From Streptomyces europaeiscabiei (lineage in GTDB: Bacteria > Actinomycetota > Actinomycetes > Streptomycetales > Streptomycetaceae): 64,000 nucleotides of DNA. How positions within the stretch are numbered: the stretch's first letter is position 1; every line of letters starts with the position of its first letter. This document shows positions 39,021 to 46,854 of this stretch, piece by piece. A program made the position numbers and the translations under genes. The notes beneath the pieces were generated by a model that worked only from the letters and a program-made list of their open reading frames with translations, had not been told where the DNA came from and ran no database searches. The stretch spans positions 4,654,001-4,718,000 of the forward strand of contig NZ_CP107841.1 of the NCBI RefSeq assembly GCF_036346855.1. Direction: 5' to 3'.

Positions 39021-40415
39021 ATGGCGCGGGGCGGTGGGCTGGGGCGGGAGTTCCGGTGGCTGTGGGCGGCGTACGCGGTCAGTGCGTTCGGTACGCGGCT
39101 GTCGTTCGACGCGCTCCCCCTGATCGCGGTGCTGGTCCTGCACGTCGGCCCGACGGAGGTCTCCGCGCTGGCGGCCACCGGCCTGGCGGTGGGCGCGGCG
39201 GTGGCCGTACCGCTCGGCCCCTGGGTGGAGTTCCGCCGCAAACGCCCGGTGATGATCACGATGGACCTGGTCCGCTGCGCGGCCCTGCTGACCGTCCCGG
39301 CGGCCTACGCCCTCGACCTGCTCACCTTCCCCCAGCTCCTGCTGGTGTCCATGGTCGTCGCCGTGGCCGACATCGTCTTCACCGCGGCGAGCGGCGCCTG
39401 CCTGAAGTCCCTGGTCCCCCCGGAACACCTCCTGGCCGCCAACGGCCGCTTCGAGGCCACGACCTGGACCACCACCATGCTCGGCCCGCCCCTCGGCGGC
39501 GCCGCGATCGGCCTCTTCGGCCCGGTGACCACCCTGCTGACCGACGCCGCCAGCTACCTGCTCTCGGCCGCGGCGATCCGAGCGATCGGCGGCAAGGAGC
39601 CGCACCCCGTACGGCCCGAATCACCCGCGACGCCCGCGAAGACCACGACGTCCGCGAAACCGGCGACAACCGCGAAGCCCACGACGCCCCCATCGGGAAT
39701 CGCCCCGAGCCCCACCCTCACACCCACCCCATCCCCCCGTCTCCGCCCCGGCGACCTCCTCGACGGCTGGCGCTACATCCTCGCCGACCCGGCCCTGCGC
39801 CCCCTCTTCCTCAACACCGTCCTGGTCAACGCCCTGATCATGGCGCCCGCACCCCTGCTGCTGATCCTCATGGTCGGCGAACTCGGCTTCGCCCCCTGGC
39901 AGTACGGCCTCGCCTTCGCCGTCCCCTGTGTCGGCGGCCTGATCGGCTCACGCCTCTCCCGTCGCCTGGTCGACCGGCACGGTCACCGCAGGGTCATCTG
40001 GACCGCCGGAACGCTGCGAGCGTGCTGGGGACTGGGGTTGGCGTTCATCGGCCCCGGCCCCGCCGGCCTCGTCCTCGTCATGGCCGTCGAACTGGGCCTG
40101 ATCGTCTGCATCAGCGTCTTCAACCCGGTGATGGCCACCCAACGCCTCACCCGGACCCCGCCGGACCGCGTCGCCCGCACCCTCACCGCCTGGTCGGTCA
40201 CCGGCAAACTCAGCACCGCCGCCTTGACCGCCCTCTGGGGCATCCTCGCCGCCCTCACCACCCCCCGCACCGCGATCACCGCCGCGGGCCTCCTCCTCCT
40301 GGCGACCCCGCTGCTCCTGCTCCCCTACCGCCGCCCGCGACAGCCCTCACTCCTCACGGACGACGACCAGGAGCAGCGGGACCAGCAGAACCCCCGGCCC
40401 CTCCCGAAGAACTGA
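39021..40415 (+). CDS. MFS transporter
   Basis: The 464-aa membrane protein has 12 predicted helices and opens REFRWLWAAYAVSAFGTRLS, with the first cytoplasmic loop WVEFRRKRPVMITMD. A low-complexity Thr/Pro/Ala linker (about 198-235, PATPAKTTTSAKPATTAKPT) lies between the two six-helix halves. It resembles EntS-like exporters; substrate unknown. ATG 39021 is preferred over GTG 39000 because it follows a purine-rich GGGGGCGGGG run, but the choice is weak. Confidence 0.8.
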   Translation: MARGGGLGREFRWLWAAYAVSAFGTRLSFDALPLIAVLVLHVGPTEVSALAATGLAVGAAVAVPLGPWVEFRRKRPVMITMDLVRCAALLTVPAAYALDLLTFPQLLLVSMVVAVADIVFTAASGACLKSLVPPEHLLAANGRFEATTWTTTMLGPPLGGAAIGLFGPVTTLLTDAASYLLSAAAIRAIGGKEPHPVRPESPATPAKTTTSAKPATTAKPTTPPSGIAPSPTLTPTPSPRLRPGDLLDGWRYILADPALRPLFLNTVLVNALIMAPAPLLLILMVGELGFAPWQYGLAFAVPCVGGLIGSRLSRRLVDRHGHRRVIWTAGTLRACWGLGLAFIGPGPAGLVLVMAVELGLIVCISVFNPVMATQRLTRTPPDRVARTLTAWSVTGKLSTAALTALWGILAALTTPRTAITAAGLLLLATPLLLLPYRRPRQPSLLTDDDQEQRDQQNPRPLPKN

Positions 40416-40454
40416 CCCGAGTCCGGCCCGGCGGTCAGAACATCACGTTGCCGT

Positions 40455-40690
40455 TCAGAACATCGTGTTGTCGTTCGCCGAAGTCGCCGGTACGTCCTGG
40501 GGCACGTCCCAGTGTTCGACGATCTTCCCGTTCCGCACCCGGAACAGGTCGAGGACGGCCTGCCCGCGCTCGCCCGGTGCGTTGACGTAGTGACTGTGGA
40601 CGGCGACGAGATCGCCCTCGGCAATGACGCGCTTTCGCGAGACGGCGAGGTCGGGGAACTGCTGGAAGTAGGCGCCCAGACCGCGGCCAC
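40455..40690 (-). pseudogene. 5'-truncated SnoaL/NTF2-like protein
   Basis: The minus strand reads GLGAYFQQFPDLAVSRKRVI, AEGDLVAVHSHYVNAPGERG and QAVLDLFRVRNGKIVEHWDV to a stop at 40455, the second half of a SnoaL-like (NTF2-fold) protein with the usual VRNGKIVEHWD ending. The N-terminal half is missing: at 40690 the sequence joins, back to back, a plus-strand aldo/keto reductase fragment. The last 20 bases are partly duplicated (40437-40460). Confidence 0.75.
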
Positions 40691-40744
40691 GCGATCATGG
40701 ACGCGGCGCTGAACACGGGCATCAACTTCTTCGACACAGCCAAC
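40691..40744 (+). pseudogene. left fragment of interrupted aldo/keto reductase
   Basis: 18 codons AIMDAALNTGINFFDTAN match residues about 36-53 of the intact paralogue at 40880-41866 (TIMDAALDAGLNFVDTAN). The frame then enters the integrative element. The first ~35 codons of the gene are also missing, lost together with the 5' end of the SnoaL-like gene. The right part of the same gene resumes at 45142. Confidence 0.85.
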
Positions 40745-40760
40745 AAGCAATTTTGACGCC
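40733..40760. other. attL (predicted)
   Basis: Left junction: host codons GACACAGCCAAC (40733-40744) followed by the element half-site AAGCAATTTTGACGCC. The right junction shares 10 of 12 core bases (GACACGGCGAAC), consistent with a crossover around the central GC dinucleotide. Confidence 0.65.
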
Positions 40761-40879
40761 GAACTGCATCGTAGCGTGCCGCCAGCGCGCATGCGGCACC
40801 ACGGAGAGCGCCGACCGCCACCCCCAACTCGCCCTGCACACAAAGCAGGAGGCAGCGGCCCACATGCAGATTTGTCACT

Positions 40880-41866
40880 TCACCATGCGAAAGCTTCGGG
40901 GGACGGTCCCGGCCCCGGGAAGATCTCGTCGACAGCTTCAAGAAGCTCCGCGCCCAGGTCCAGGTCGAGGGCGCGCAGCGCCGAGTCAAGCTGCTCCTGC
41001 GTGCGCGGGCCGACGATCGGTCCTGTCACGCCGGGACGAGTGAGCAGCCAGGCCAGGGCAGCCTCGCCCGGTTCGATGCCGTGCTTGTCGAGCAGGTTCT
41101 CGTACGCCTGGATCTGCTCGCGCGTGCGGGCGTCCTTGAGGGCATCGGCGGCCCGTCCGCCCGCCCGGCGCCCCTCCGTGACCTCCTTCTTGAGGACTCC
41201 GCCGAGCAGCCCGCCGTGCAGCGGCGACCACGGGATGACGCCGAGGCCGTACTCCTGCGCGGCCGGGATGACCTCCATCTCGGCGCGGCGCTCGGCAAGG
41301 TTGTAGAGGCACTGCTCGCTGACGAGCCCGACCCGGCCGTGTGTCTTCGCGTTCTCGTTGGCCTGGGCGATCTTGTAGCCGGGGAAGTTCGAGGAACCGG
41401 CGTACAGGATCTTCCCTTGTTGGACCAGGACGTCGATCGCCTGCCAGATCTCCTCGAACGGCGTCGAACGGTCGATGTGATGGAACTGGTAGACGTCGAT
41501 GTAGTCGGTCTGGAGCCGCTTGAGGGAAGCGTCCACGGCTCGGCGGATGTTCACGGCGCTGAGCCGGTCATGGTTGGGCCAGGCCGGTCCGTCGGCGCCC
41601 ATGTTCCCGTAGACCTTGGTGGCCAGGACCGTTTTGTCACGACGACCGCCCTTGGCGAACCAGGTACCGACGATCTCCTCGGTGCGCCCCTTGTTCTCGC
41701 CCCACCCGTACACATTTGCAGTGTCAACGAAATTCAGCCCCGCATCGAGCGCCGCATCCATGATGGTGTGGCTGGTGGCTTCATCCGTCTGCGGCCCGAA
41801 GTTCATCGTGCCGAGCACGATGCGACTGACCTTGAGCCCGGTACGTCCCAGCTGCGTGTATTCCAT
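40880..41866 (-). CDS. aldo/keto reductase, intact copy carried by the element
   Basis: The 328-aa NADPH-dependent oxidoreductase starts EYTQLGRTGLKVSRIVLGTM. Catalytic Asp and Tyr lie in FVDTANVYGWGENKGRTEEI, Lys in LATKVYGN and His in YQFHHIDRST; the cofactor-binding end reads TRPGVTGPIVGPRTQEQLDS. It is a full-length homologue (roughly 80% by eye) of the host gene that the element interrupts, but in the opposite orientation. ATG 41866 is chosen; AAGGGG lies further upstream. It could compensate for loss of the host gene, or be a coincidentally recruited paralogue. Confidence 0.9.
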   Translation of the reverse strand: MEYTQLGRTGLKVSRIVLGTMNFGPQTDEATSHTIMDAALDAGLNFVDTANVYGWGENKGRTEEIVGTWFAKGGRRDKTVLATKVYGNMGADGPAWPNHDRLSAVNIRRAVDASLKRLQTDYIDVYQFHHIDRSTPFEEIWQAIDVLVQQGKILYAGSSNFPGYKIAQANENAKTHGRVGLVSEQCLYNLAERRAEMEVIPAAQEYGLGVIPWSPLHGGLLGGVLKKEVTEGRRAGGRAADALKDARTREQIQAYENLLDKHGIEPGEAALAWLLTRPGVTGPIVGPRTQEQLDSALRALDLDLGAELLEAVDEIFPGPGPSPEAFAW

Positions 41867-41934
41867 GGCCGCCAAGCGAACCCCTTCGAGTCCACTCCAC
41901 GCAAGACGTCCGGCGGGCAGCGGGTACGCCTACC

Positions 41935-42470
41935 TCAGGCGCCCTCGCCGATGTGCCGGTACAGCGTGGCGCGTGAGACGCCCAGGGCCCTGGCGATGGC
42001 GTTGGCTCTCTCGCCCTTGGCCCGTCTGGCGCGGGCGACCGTGAGCATGTCGTCGTTCATGACACTGGGCCGTCCACCGGTACGCCCCTGCGCCCTGGCC
42101 GTGTCCAGCCCGGCGCGGGTGCGCTCCTTGATGAGGCTGCGCTCGAACTCTGCCATCGCTCCGACGACCTGGAGCATGAGGCGGCCGTCGGCCGTGCCGG
42201 GGTCGATGTTGGCCAGTGCACCCGTGAGCACCTTGAAGCCGATGTCCCGCTCTCGAAGGGTGTCGACCATGGACACAAGGTCGATGAGCGACCGAGCGAA
42301 GCGGTCCAGCTTCCACACACACAGGCTGTCGCCGGCACGGGCGTAGTCGAGTGCTGCGTGTAGCTCTGGCCGATCGGTGTTCTTGCCGCTCGCCTTGTCC
42401 TCGAAGATACGGGCGCAGCCTGCGTTGGCGAGCGCGTCACGCTGGAGCTGCGCCTCTTGGTCGCTCCACC
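41935..42470 (-). pseudogene. N-terminally truncated serine resolvase (A)
   Basis: The minus strand from 42470 reads SDQEAQLQRDALANAGCARI, FEDKASGKNTDRPELHAALD, SLCVWKLDRFARSLIDL, AMAEFERSLIKERTRAGLDT and a C-terminal helix-turn-helix (RARRAKGERANAIARALGVS, RATLYRHIGEGA). This is a Tn3/Hin-type resolvase lacking its first ~12 residues, including the YARVS catalytic Ser. No ATG or GTG opens the frame before GTG 42318, so only a fragment without active site could be made. Confidence 0.8.
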
Positions 42471-42479
42471 CTGCGCGAC

Positions 42480-43017
42480 CCGCGCCCCGCCGAGGCCGGT
42501 GCTCTCCTCGCCGCCGGGTGCCACACGGTCTTCCTCGACATCACCCACCGCACCACCGGTCCGCGACCGGCCCGGGACGCGGCCTTCCGGCACGTCCGCC
42601 CGGGAAGACTGCATCGTCATCGTGCGGCTCTCCAGGTTCGCCGCTGGCCTACGCAACCTGCACAACCTGCTCCACCAGCTCGACGACGCACACGTCGGAC
42701 TGCGCTCCCTGGTAGAGCCGATCGACACCACCGCGCCCGACGGCGACCTCGTCATCCGCGCCGTCGACGCCACCCTGCAACTCCGAGCCGCGTGGATCGC
42801 CGAAGTCACAACCGAGGGACAGACCGCCGCCCGTGCCCGCGGACAACGTCTTGGGTCACCTCCCAAGCTCACCCCCGAACAGGGCGATCTCGCACGCCAG
42901 ATGCACGCTGCGGGCCACCCCGCCCCCAGCATCGCCGCCATGCTCAAGGTCGCAACATCGACCATCTACCGCCACGTACGAAAGCCCCCCGACGCCGTCG
43001 AGGACGAAGCGGACTGA
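42480..43017 (+). pseudogene. truncated and frameshifted serine resolvase (B)
   Basis: The plus strand reads AEAGALLAAGCHTVFLDITH to AAFRHVRPG, then after a one-base deletion near 42603 continues EDCIVIVRLSRFAAGLRNLH, HVGLRSLVEPIDTTAPDGDL, AARARGQRLGSPPKLTPEQG and SIAAMLKVATSTIYRHVRKP to a TGA at 43015. It is a second resolvase, with N-terminus missing and a frameshift. It meets resolvase A head to head at about 42470, so a deletion or recombination has fused two different genes. Confidence 0.75.
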
Positions 43018-43144
43018 CGGCCTTGGGCTCGCCAGCGAGCATGGTGATGTTGCTGGTGAGCAGGTCGCCAATGAGGAACGCCTGCTCGTACGGGACGTGC
43101 TCGATCTCGTGGAGCTTGCGCCCCTTGGTGGTGATGACTCCCAC
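42944..43144 (-). CDS. small partial protein of the element
   Basis: From GTG 43144 the reading is VGVITTKGRKLHEIEHVPYE, QAFLIGDLLTSNITMLAGEP, KAV, with natural codon use and a GGAAGGGG upstream. After KAV (about 43018) it runs antisense into resolvase B and becomes Arg-rich, so the true C-terminus was lost at a rearrangement. I do not recognise the family; it may be a phage- or plasmid-derived regulatory protein. Confidence 0.5.
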   Translation of the reverse strand: MGVITTKGRKLHEIEHVPYEQAFLIGDLLTSNITMLAGEPKAVSPLRPRRRRGAFVRGGRWSMLRP

Positions 43145-43344
43145 GGTTTGTCGGGCCCCTTCCTGTGAGGCGCACGAATGCGACGGTAACCCCCGCCGGA
43201 CGGCGGGACATGTGCCTCCCTTTCTTCGCGGGGGGACCGGCGCCGGACGGCGCGGTCTCTCATCACAGGTGGCGCCCAGGGCGTGATGCCCGGACTCGGT
43301 CTCGTGCGGTCGGGAGCGACGGCGACGACCTGCCGGGCACCCTA

Positions 43345-43399
43345 CAAAGGCCGAGAGGACCCTGCATTCGGGGCCCCTTCGGTTCCTCTCGCCCTTTGG
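43345..43399 (-). terminator. terminator after the integrase
   Basis: AAAGGCCGAGAGGACCC (43345-43361) is nearly complementary to GGTTCCTCTCGCCCTTT (43381-43397), 15 of 17 pairs, with an inner GGGGCCCC stem. It lies six bases beyond the integrase stop. Confidence 0.75.
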
Positions 43400-43404
43400 C
43401 TTCG

Positions 43405-45054
43405 TCAGTCTTCGCTGCGAATCGCTGCCATGTTGCGTACGCGCTGCTTGAAGTCCATCGGGATCAGAACCTGAACCCGTCCGACGGAGTGCTGCCACAT
43501 GCCGTCATGGCCGTCCACGGGCATGGCCTGCGCGGCCGTCATCCCCCGGATCGGCTCTGCGTGGATGACAGCCTTGGCCCCTGCGGCACGGAGCTCCTTG
43601 CCCTTCTCGTGCTGGGTCGACAGCTTGCTCCACCGCTCCCGGTAGGTCTCTCCCGTGGGGATCTCCTCCCAGGTGTCCGGTCGTGTGGGCTGGGCGATGA
43701 GTTGCTCGCGTCGCGCGTCCAGCCGCTTGTACGTCTCGCGGTACTCCTGCTTGCCCAGCTCGCTGGAGTAGAGGCCCGCCTCGCGGTCTTCCCGCAAGTC
43801 CGCCAGGGCACGATTCACTTCCTCGATGTCGCGCGTGTAGTCCACCCCCGGACGGAAGACCTTCCGGACGATCTCGACGTCCCCTGCGGCGAGGAGGAAC
43901 GCCTTCTCCACGGCGTCCTCCAGCGTGTGCGCCGCAATGCCCTTGCTTCCAGTCGGGCACGGCTTGTGGGTGGTCCGCGAGGCGCAGCGGTAGTAGGGCC
44001 AGTTACGGCCGGGGCCGAGATACGCGGGTTCCCCACAGGTGCAGAACGCAACCCGGAGCAGGGGTGAGCCGCCCTTGCGGTTTCCGTTGCGCTGACTCGT
44101 GCTCTCGTCCAGCTTCTTGTTGGCCAACTCCCACTCCTCCTGCGTGATCAAGGGCTCCGCGCGCTGAAGAGGCTGGCCATCAGTGTCCCGGACGACTCGG
44201 GTCCGCTTCACCTTCTTCCCGTCAACCATCACTTCCTCAGTCACTTCCATCTGCCCCAGGACACAGCGGGAGCGCACGACCTTGGACGTGTTCGCGGCGG
44301 TCCAGCGGCTCCCCTTCGGGGTCTTGCCGCTCCGGATCATCTGGGCGTCCAGGGACGTCGGGGTCTTGGACGTGTCCTCGTTGAGCCACTGCGCGATGCT
44401 GTTCGCCGACTCACCTTCGATGAGACGGCGAACGATCTCGCGAAGCGTCCTGGCCGTGTCCGTTCCGTAGTCGTCCGGCACCAGCTTCCACCCCTCGCCG
44501 GTCTCCTGCTTCTCCTCACGGTACCCATACGGAGTGCGGCCACCGCGCCAGCGTCCCTCCTTCACCAGGTGGTTGTAGGACGACTTGGCCCGCGCCTTGA
44601 TGGCTTCGAGCTCCCCCTCCGCGAAGGACGCGATCAGGCTCAGGAGGAGCTTTCCCATCTGCGCGTTCAGGTTGATCCCGTCCTCGACAGTGGCTACCTC
44701 CTTGCCGTTCTTCTCGCACCACTCCAGGAGGGTGTGCACGTGCAGCACGCGCCGCGAGAGGCGGTCGATCTTCAGCGCGCAGAGGATGTCGTACTCATCG
44801 GCGCGCGACTCCTCCATCGCGATCTTGTGCTCGATCGCGCTGACCTCCTTTCCGATGGTCGAAGGCAGCCACTTACCGAACTCCGGGCGCTTCCACGGCT
44901 CTACCCCGCCGGACACGTCGATGTCCTCGACCCATCCCACGACGACGTGCCCCTCCTGGTCGGCCCATCGCTGGATGGACCGACGCTGACGCTCCGGCGA
45001 TGTGGTCTCGTCCGACACCCTCGACAGACGAACCACACCCAGAACTCTCGCCAT
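43405..45054 (-). CDS. large serine integrase
   Basis: The 549-aa site-specific recombinase resembles actinophage and integrative-element integrases. The catalytic domain starts MARVLGVVRLSRVSDETTSP, with Ser14 as nucleophile, and contains ILCALKIDRLSRRVLHVHTL and FAEGELEAIKARAKSSYNHL. The recombinase domain follows (PYGYREEK, SANSIAQWLNEDTSKTPTSL). A zinc ribbon is indicated by FCTCGEPAYLG, WPYYRCASRTTHKPC, and a coiled-coil region by EEVNRALADLREDREAGLYS. ATG 45054 has GGGAGAGGGAGAACG upstream. It reads away from the right att site 88 bp away, the usual arrangement. Confidence 0.93.
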   Translation of the reverse strand: MARVLGVVRLSRVSDETTSPERQRRSIQRWADQEGHVVVGWVEDIDVSGGVEPWKRPEFGKWLPSTIGKEVSAIEHKIAMEESRADEYDILCALKIDRLSRRVLHVHTLLEWCEKNGKEVATVEDGINLNAQMGKLLLSLIASFAEGELEAIKARAKSSYNHLVKEGRWRGGRTPYGYREEKQETGEGWKLVPDDYGTDTARTLREIVRRLIEGESANSIAQWLNEDTSKTPTSLDAQMIRSGKTPKGSRWTAANTSKVVRSRCVLGQMEVTEEVMVDGKKVKRTRVVRDTDGQPLQRAEPLITQEEWELANKKLDESTSQRNGNRKGGSPLLRVAFCTCGEPAYLGPGRNWPYYRCASRTTHKPCPTGSKGIAAHTLEDAVEKAFLLAAGDVEIVRKVFRPGVDYTRDIEEVNRALADLREDREAGLYSSELGKQEYRETYKRLDARREQLIAQPTRPDTWEEIPTGETYRERWSKLSTQHEKGKELRAAGAKAVIHAEPIRGMTAAQAMPVDGHDGMWQHSVGRVQVLIPMDFKQRVRNMAAIRSED

Positions 45055-45121
45055 ACTCGTTCTCCCTCTCCCCTCCAGCACGCATCGTGCACAAGGGGTG
45101 ACAGTATGTGGTTCGGGTCAT

Positions 45122-45153
45122 GGCCTCAAAATTGACCTTTGGACACGGCGAAC
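45122..45153. other. attR (predicted)
   Basis: Element half-site GGCCTCAAAATTGACCTTTG (45122-45141) followed by host codons GACACGGCGAAC. The half-site is the inverted complement of the one at the left junction. Confidence 0.65.
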
Positions 45154-45993
45154 GTGTACGGCTGGGGCGAGAACAAGGGCCGCACCGAGAGCATCATCGG
45201 CAACTGGTTCGCGAAGGGCGGCGAGCGCCGCGACAAGGTCGTGCTCGCAACCAAGGTGTACGGGAACATGGCGGCTTCCGCCGACTCCTGGCCCAACCAC
45301 GACAAGCTCTCCGCCCTGAACATCCGGCGAGCCGTGGACGCCAGCCTCAAGCGGCTGCGGACGGACCACATCGATGTCTACCAGTTCCACCACATCGACC
45401 GGTCCACCCCCTTCGAGGAGATCTGGCAGGCCGTCGACGTCCTGGTCCAGCAAGGCAAGATCCTCTACGCCGGGTCCAGCAACTTCCCCGGCTACAAGAT
45501 CGCCCAGGCGAACGAGATCGCCGCCCGCCGGGGCGGCACCATCGGCCTCGTCAGCGAGCAGTGCCTCTACAACCTCGCCGAGCGCCGCGCCGAGATGGAG
45601 GTCATCCCGGCCGCGCAGGAGTACGGCCTCGGGGTCATCCCCTGGTCACCGCTGCACGGCGGGCTCCTCGGCGGGGTCATCAGGAAGGAGGCCAAGGACG
45701 GTCGCCGCAGCTCGGGCCGTTCCGCCGACGCCCTCGCCGACGGCGCCGTACGCGCCCAGGTCCAGGCGTACGAGGACCTCCTCGACAAGCACGGCATCGA
45801 ACCGGGCGAGGCCGCTCTCGCCTGGCTCCTGACCCGTCCCGGCGTCACCGGCCCGATCGTCGGCCCGCGCACGGCCCAGCAACTCGTATCCGCGATCCGC
45901 GCGGCCGAGCTGGAGCTGTCGGGGGAACTTCTGGCGGCCCTCGACGAGATCTTCCCCGGCCCGGGCCCGTCCCCGGAGGCCTTCGCCTGGTGA
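45139..45993 (+). pseudogene. right fragment of interrupted aldo/keto reductase
   Basis: An open frame of 284 codons continues the host gene from DTANVYGWGENKGRTESIIG through LATKVYGNMAASADSWPNHD, YQFHHIDRSTPFEEIWQAVD and TRPGVTGPIVGPRTAQQLVS to the natural end SPEAFAW. It lacks about 47 N-terminal residues, including the first barrel strands and nearly the whole 5' end. A TTG at 45139 could in principle start it, but without the first strand a stable enzyme is unlikely. Confidence 0.85.
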
Positions 45994-46003
45994 GGGCCCC
46001 GTA

Positions 46004-46037
46004 AGGGGCGCGGGGAACTGCGCGACAAGCCTCCACC
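46004..46037. repeat. dispersed palindromic repeat, half copy C
   Basis: AAGGGGCGCGGGGAACTGCG and the following CGACAAGCCTCCACCGG match only the right arm and right flank of the dispersed repeat; the left arm is absent. Confidence 0.75.
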
Positions 46038-46042
46038 GGCTT

Positions 46043-46093
46043 GCAGATCAACACGGTCCGCAGATCAACACGGTCCGCAGATCAACACGGTCC
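46043..46093. repeat. 17-bp tandem repeat, three units
   Basis: GCAGATCAACACGGTCC is repeated three times without change (46043, 46060, 46077), followed by GCAGTTCCCC, which resembles the repeat arm nearby. Confidence 0.92.
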
Positions 46094-46125
46094 GCAGTTC
46101 CCCGACGGTCGCCGGAACGGGACGG

Positions 46126-46215
46126 TCACCTGCCAAGCGCCGCCGCGAGAGCAACCACCGCGAACATCAGCACAAGCACACCGGCCATGATCCGGTTACG
46201 GGTCTTCGGGTCCAC
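46126..46215 (-). CDS. 29-aa membrane protein
   Basis: GTG 46215 encodes MDPKTRNRIMAGVLVLMFAV and VALAAALGR: a short basic N-terminus and one membrane helix. Very similar tiny proteins are conserved in streptomycetes but lack a function. TAGGCT ends six bases before the GTG and there is no separate binding site, so the mRNA is probably leaderless. It lies 30 bp upstream of thpR on the other side of its stop, in the same orientation. Confidence 0.7.
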   Translation of the reverse strand: MDPKTRNRIMAGVLVLMFAVVALAAALGR

Positions 46216-46244
46216 CCCCCGAGCCTAACCGTCGGCCCGAACGG

Positions 46245-46835
46245 TCATCCGGCCACCCCGAGCCCCCAGCGCCCGACCGCCTCGTACCGCGGCTGCTCCC
46301 CCGGCACCCCGGACGTCGGCAGGTTGCTGCGCACCAACGCGAGGTCGGACACCGTCCACGTACGCCCGGCGAAGGCGTCGAGCGCGGCGACGTACGGCCG
46401 GACGTCGAAGTCCTCCCGGCTGCGGGCCACCGTCAGATGGGGTGTGTACCGGCGGTGCTCCCCCATCGGCAGCCCGGCCTTGCGCGCCGCCGCCTCCGCC
46501 CGGTCGGCCAGCAGCCGCAGGGCGCCGAGGTCACCCTCGCCCCCCGCCCACAACGCCCGGCCGTGCCCGAACTGGCCGCCGCCGCGCACCGCCAGCGGAA
46601 ACGGCTCGCTCCGCCGCGCGGCCCGCTCCAGACGCCGTGACAGTTCCGGTACGACGTCCTCGTCGACCTCCCCGTAGAAGGCGAGCGTGAAGTGCCAGCC
46701 GGGCGGCTCGGTCCAGCGCAACCGGTCCGCACCGGCCAGGCCCTTCAACTCCCCGATCGTCAGGCCGAGTTCCTCGACGACATCGGCGGGTGGCAACACC
46801 GCGGCGAACAGCCGCACGGTACTCATCGCACTCAT
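46245..46835 (-). CDS. thpR: RNA 2',3'-cyclic phosphodiesterase ThpR
   Basis: The 196-aa 2H-phosphoesterase has the two catalytic HxTx motifs, His48 in WHFTLAF and His133 in TPHLTVAR, spaced normally. It hydrolyses 2',3'-cyclic phosphates on RNA ends and related substrates. Starts possible at 46844 (GTG), 46835 (ATG) and 46826 (ATG); 46835 has AGGGTGG at suitable distance. It is separated by only a few bases from the MFS gene that ends at 46855 upstream of it, so both may share a transcript. Confidence 0.88.
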   Translation of the reverse strand: MSAMSTVRLFAAVLPPADVVEELGLTIGELKGLAGADRLRWTEPPGWHFTLAFYGEVDEDVVPELSRRLERAARRSEPFPLAVRGGGQFGHGRALWAGGEGDLGALRLLADRAEAAARKAGLPMGEHRRYTPHLTVARSREDFDVRPYVAALDAFAGRTWTVSDLALVRSNLPTSGVPGEQPRYEAVGRWGLGVAG

Positions 46836-46854
46836 GACCGCCACCCTTGCAGTA

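Larger units (their letters stand above)
40745..45141. mobile_element. integrative element in an aldo/keto reductase gene
   Basis: A 4.4-kb insertion splits an aldo/keto reductase gene after DTAN (left, 40744) and before DTANVYGWGENKG (right, 45142). It contains a large serine integrase adjacent to the right end, two truncated serine resolvases, a small partial gene and an intact aldo/keto reductase. Its ends carry an inverted repeat (AAGCAATTTTGACGCC at left; the complement AGGTCAATTTTGAGGCC at right), as expected for the two halves of a serine-integrase attP. No replication, transfer or phage structural genes are seen, so it is probably a decayed remnant or a minimal element. Confidence 0.85.

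Noticed and set aside
46043..46093. 17-bp tandem repeat as a CRISPR array
   Set aside because: Units are contiguous without spacers.
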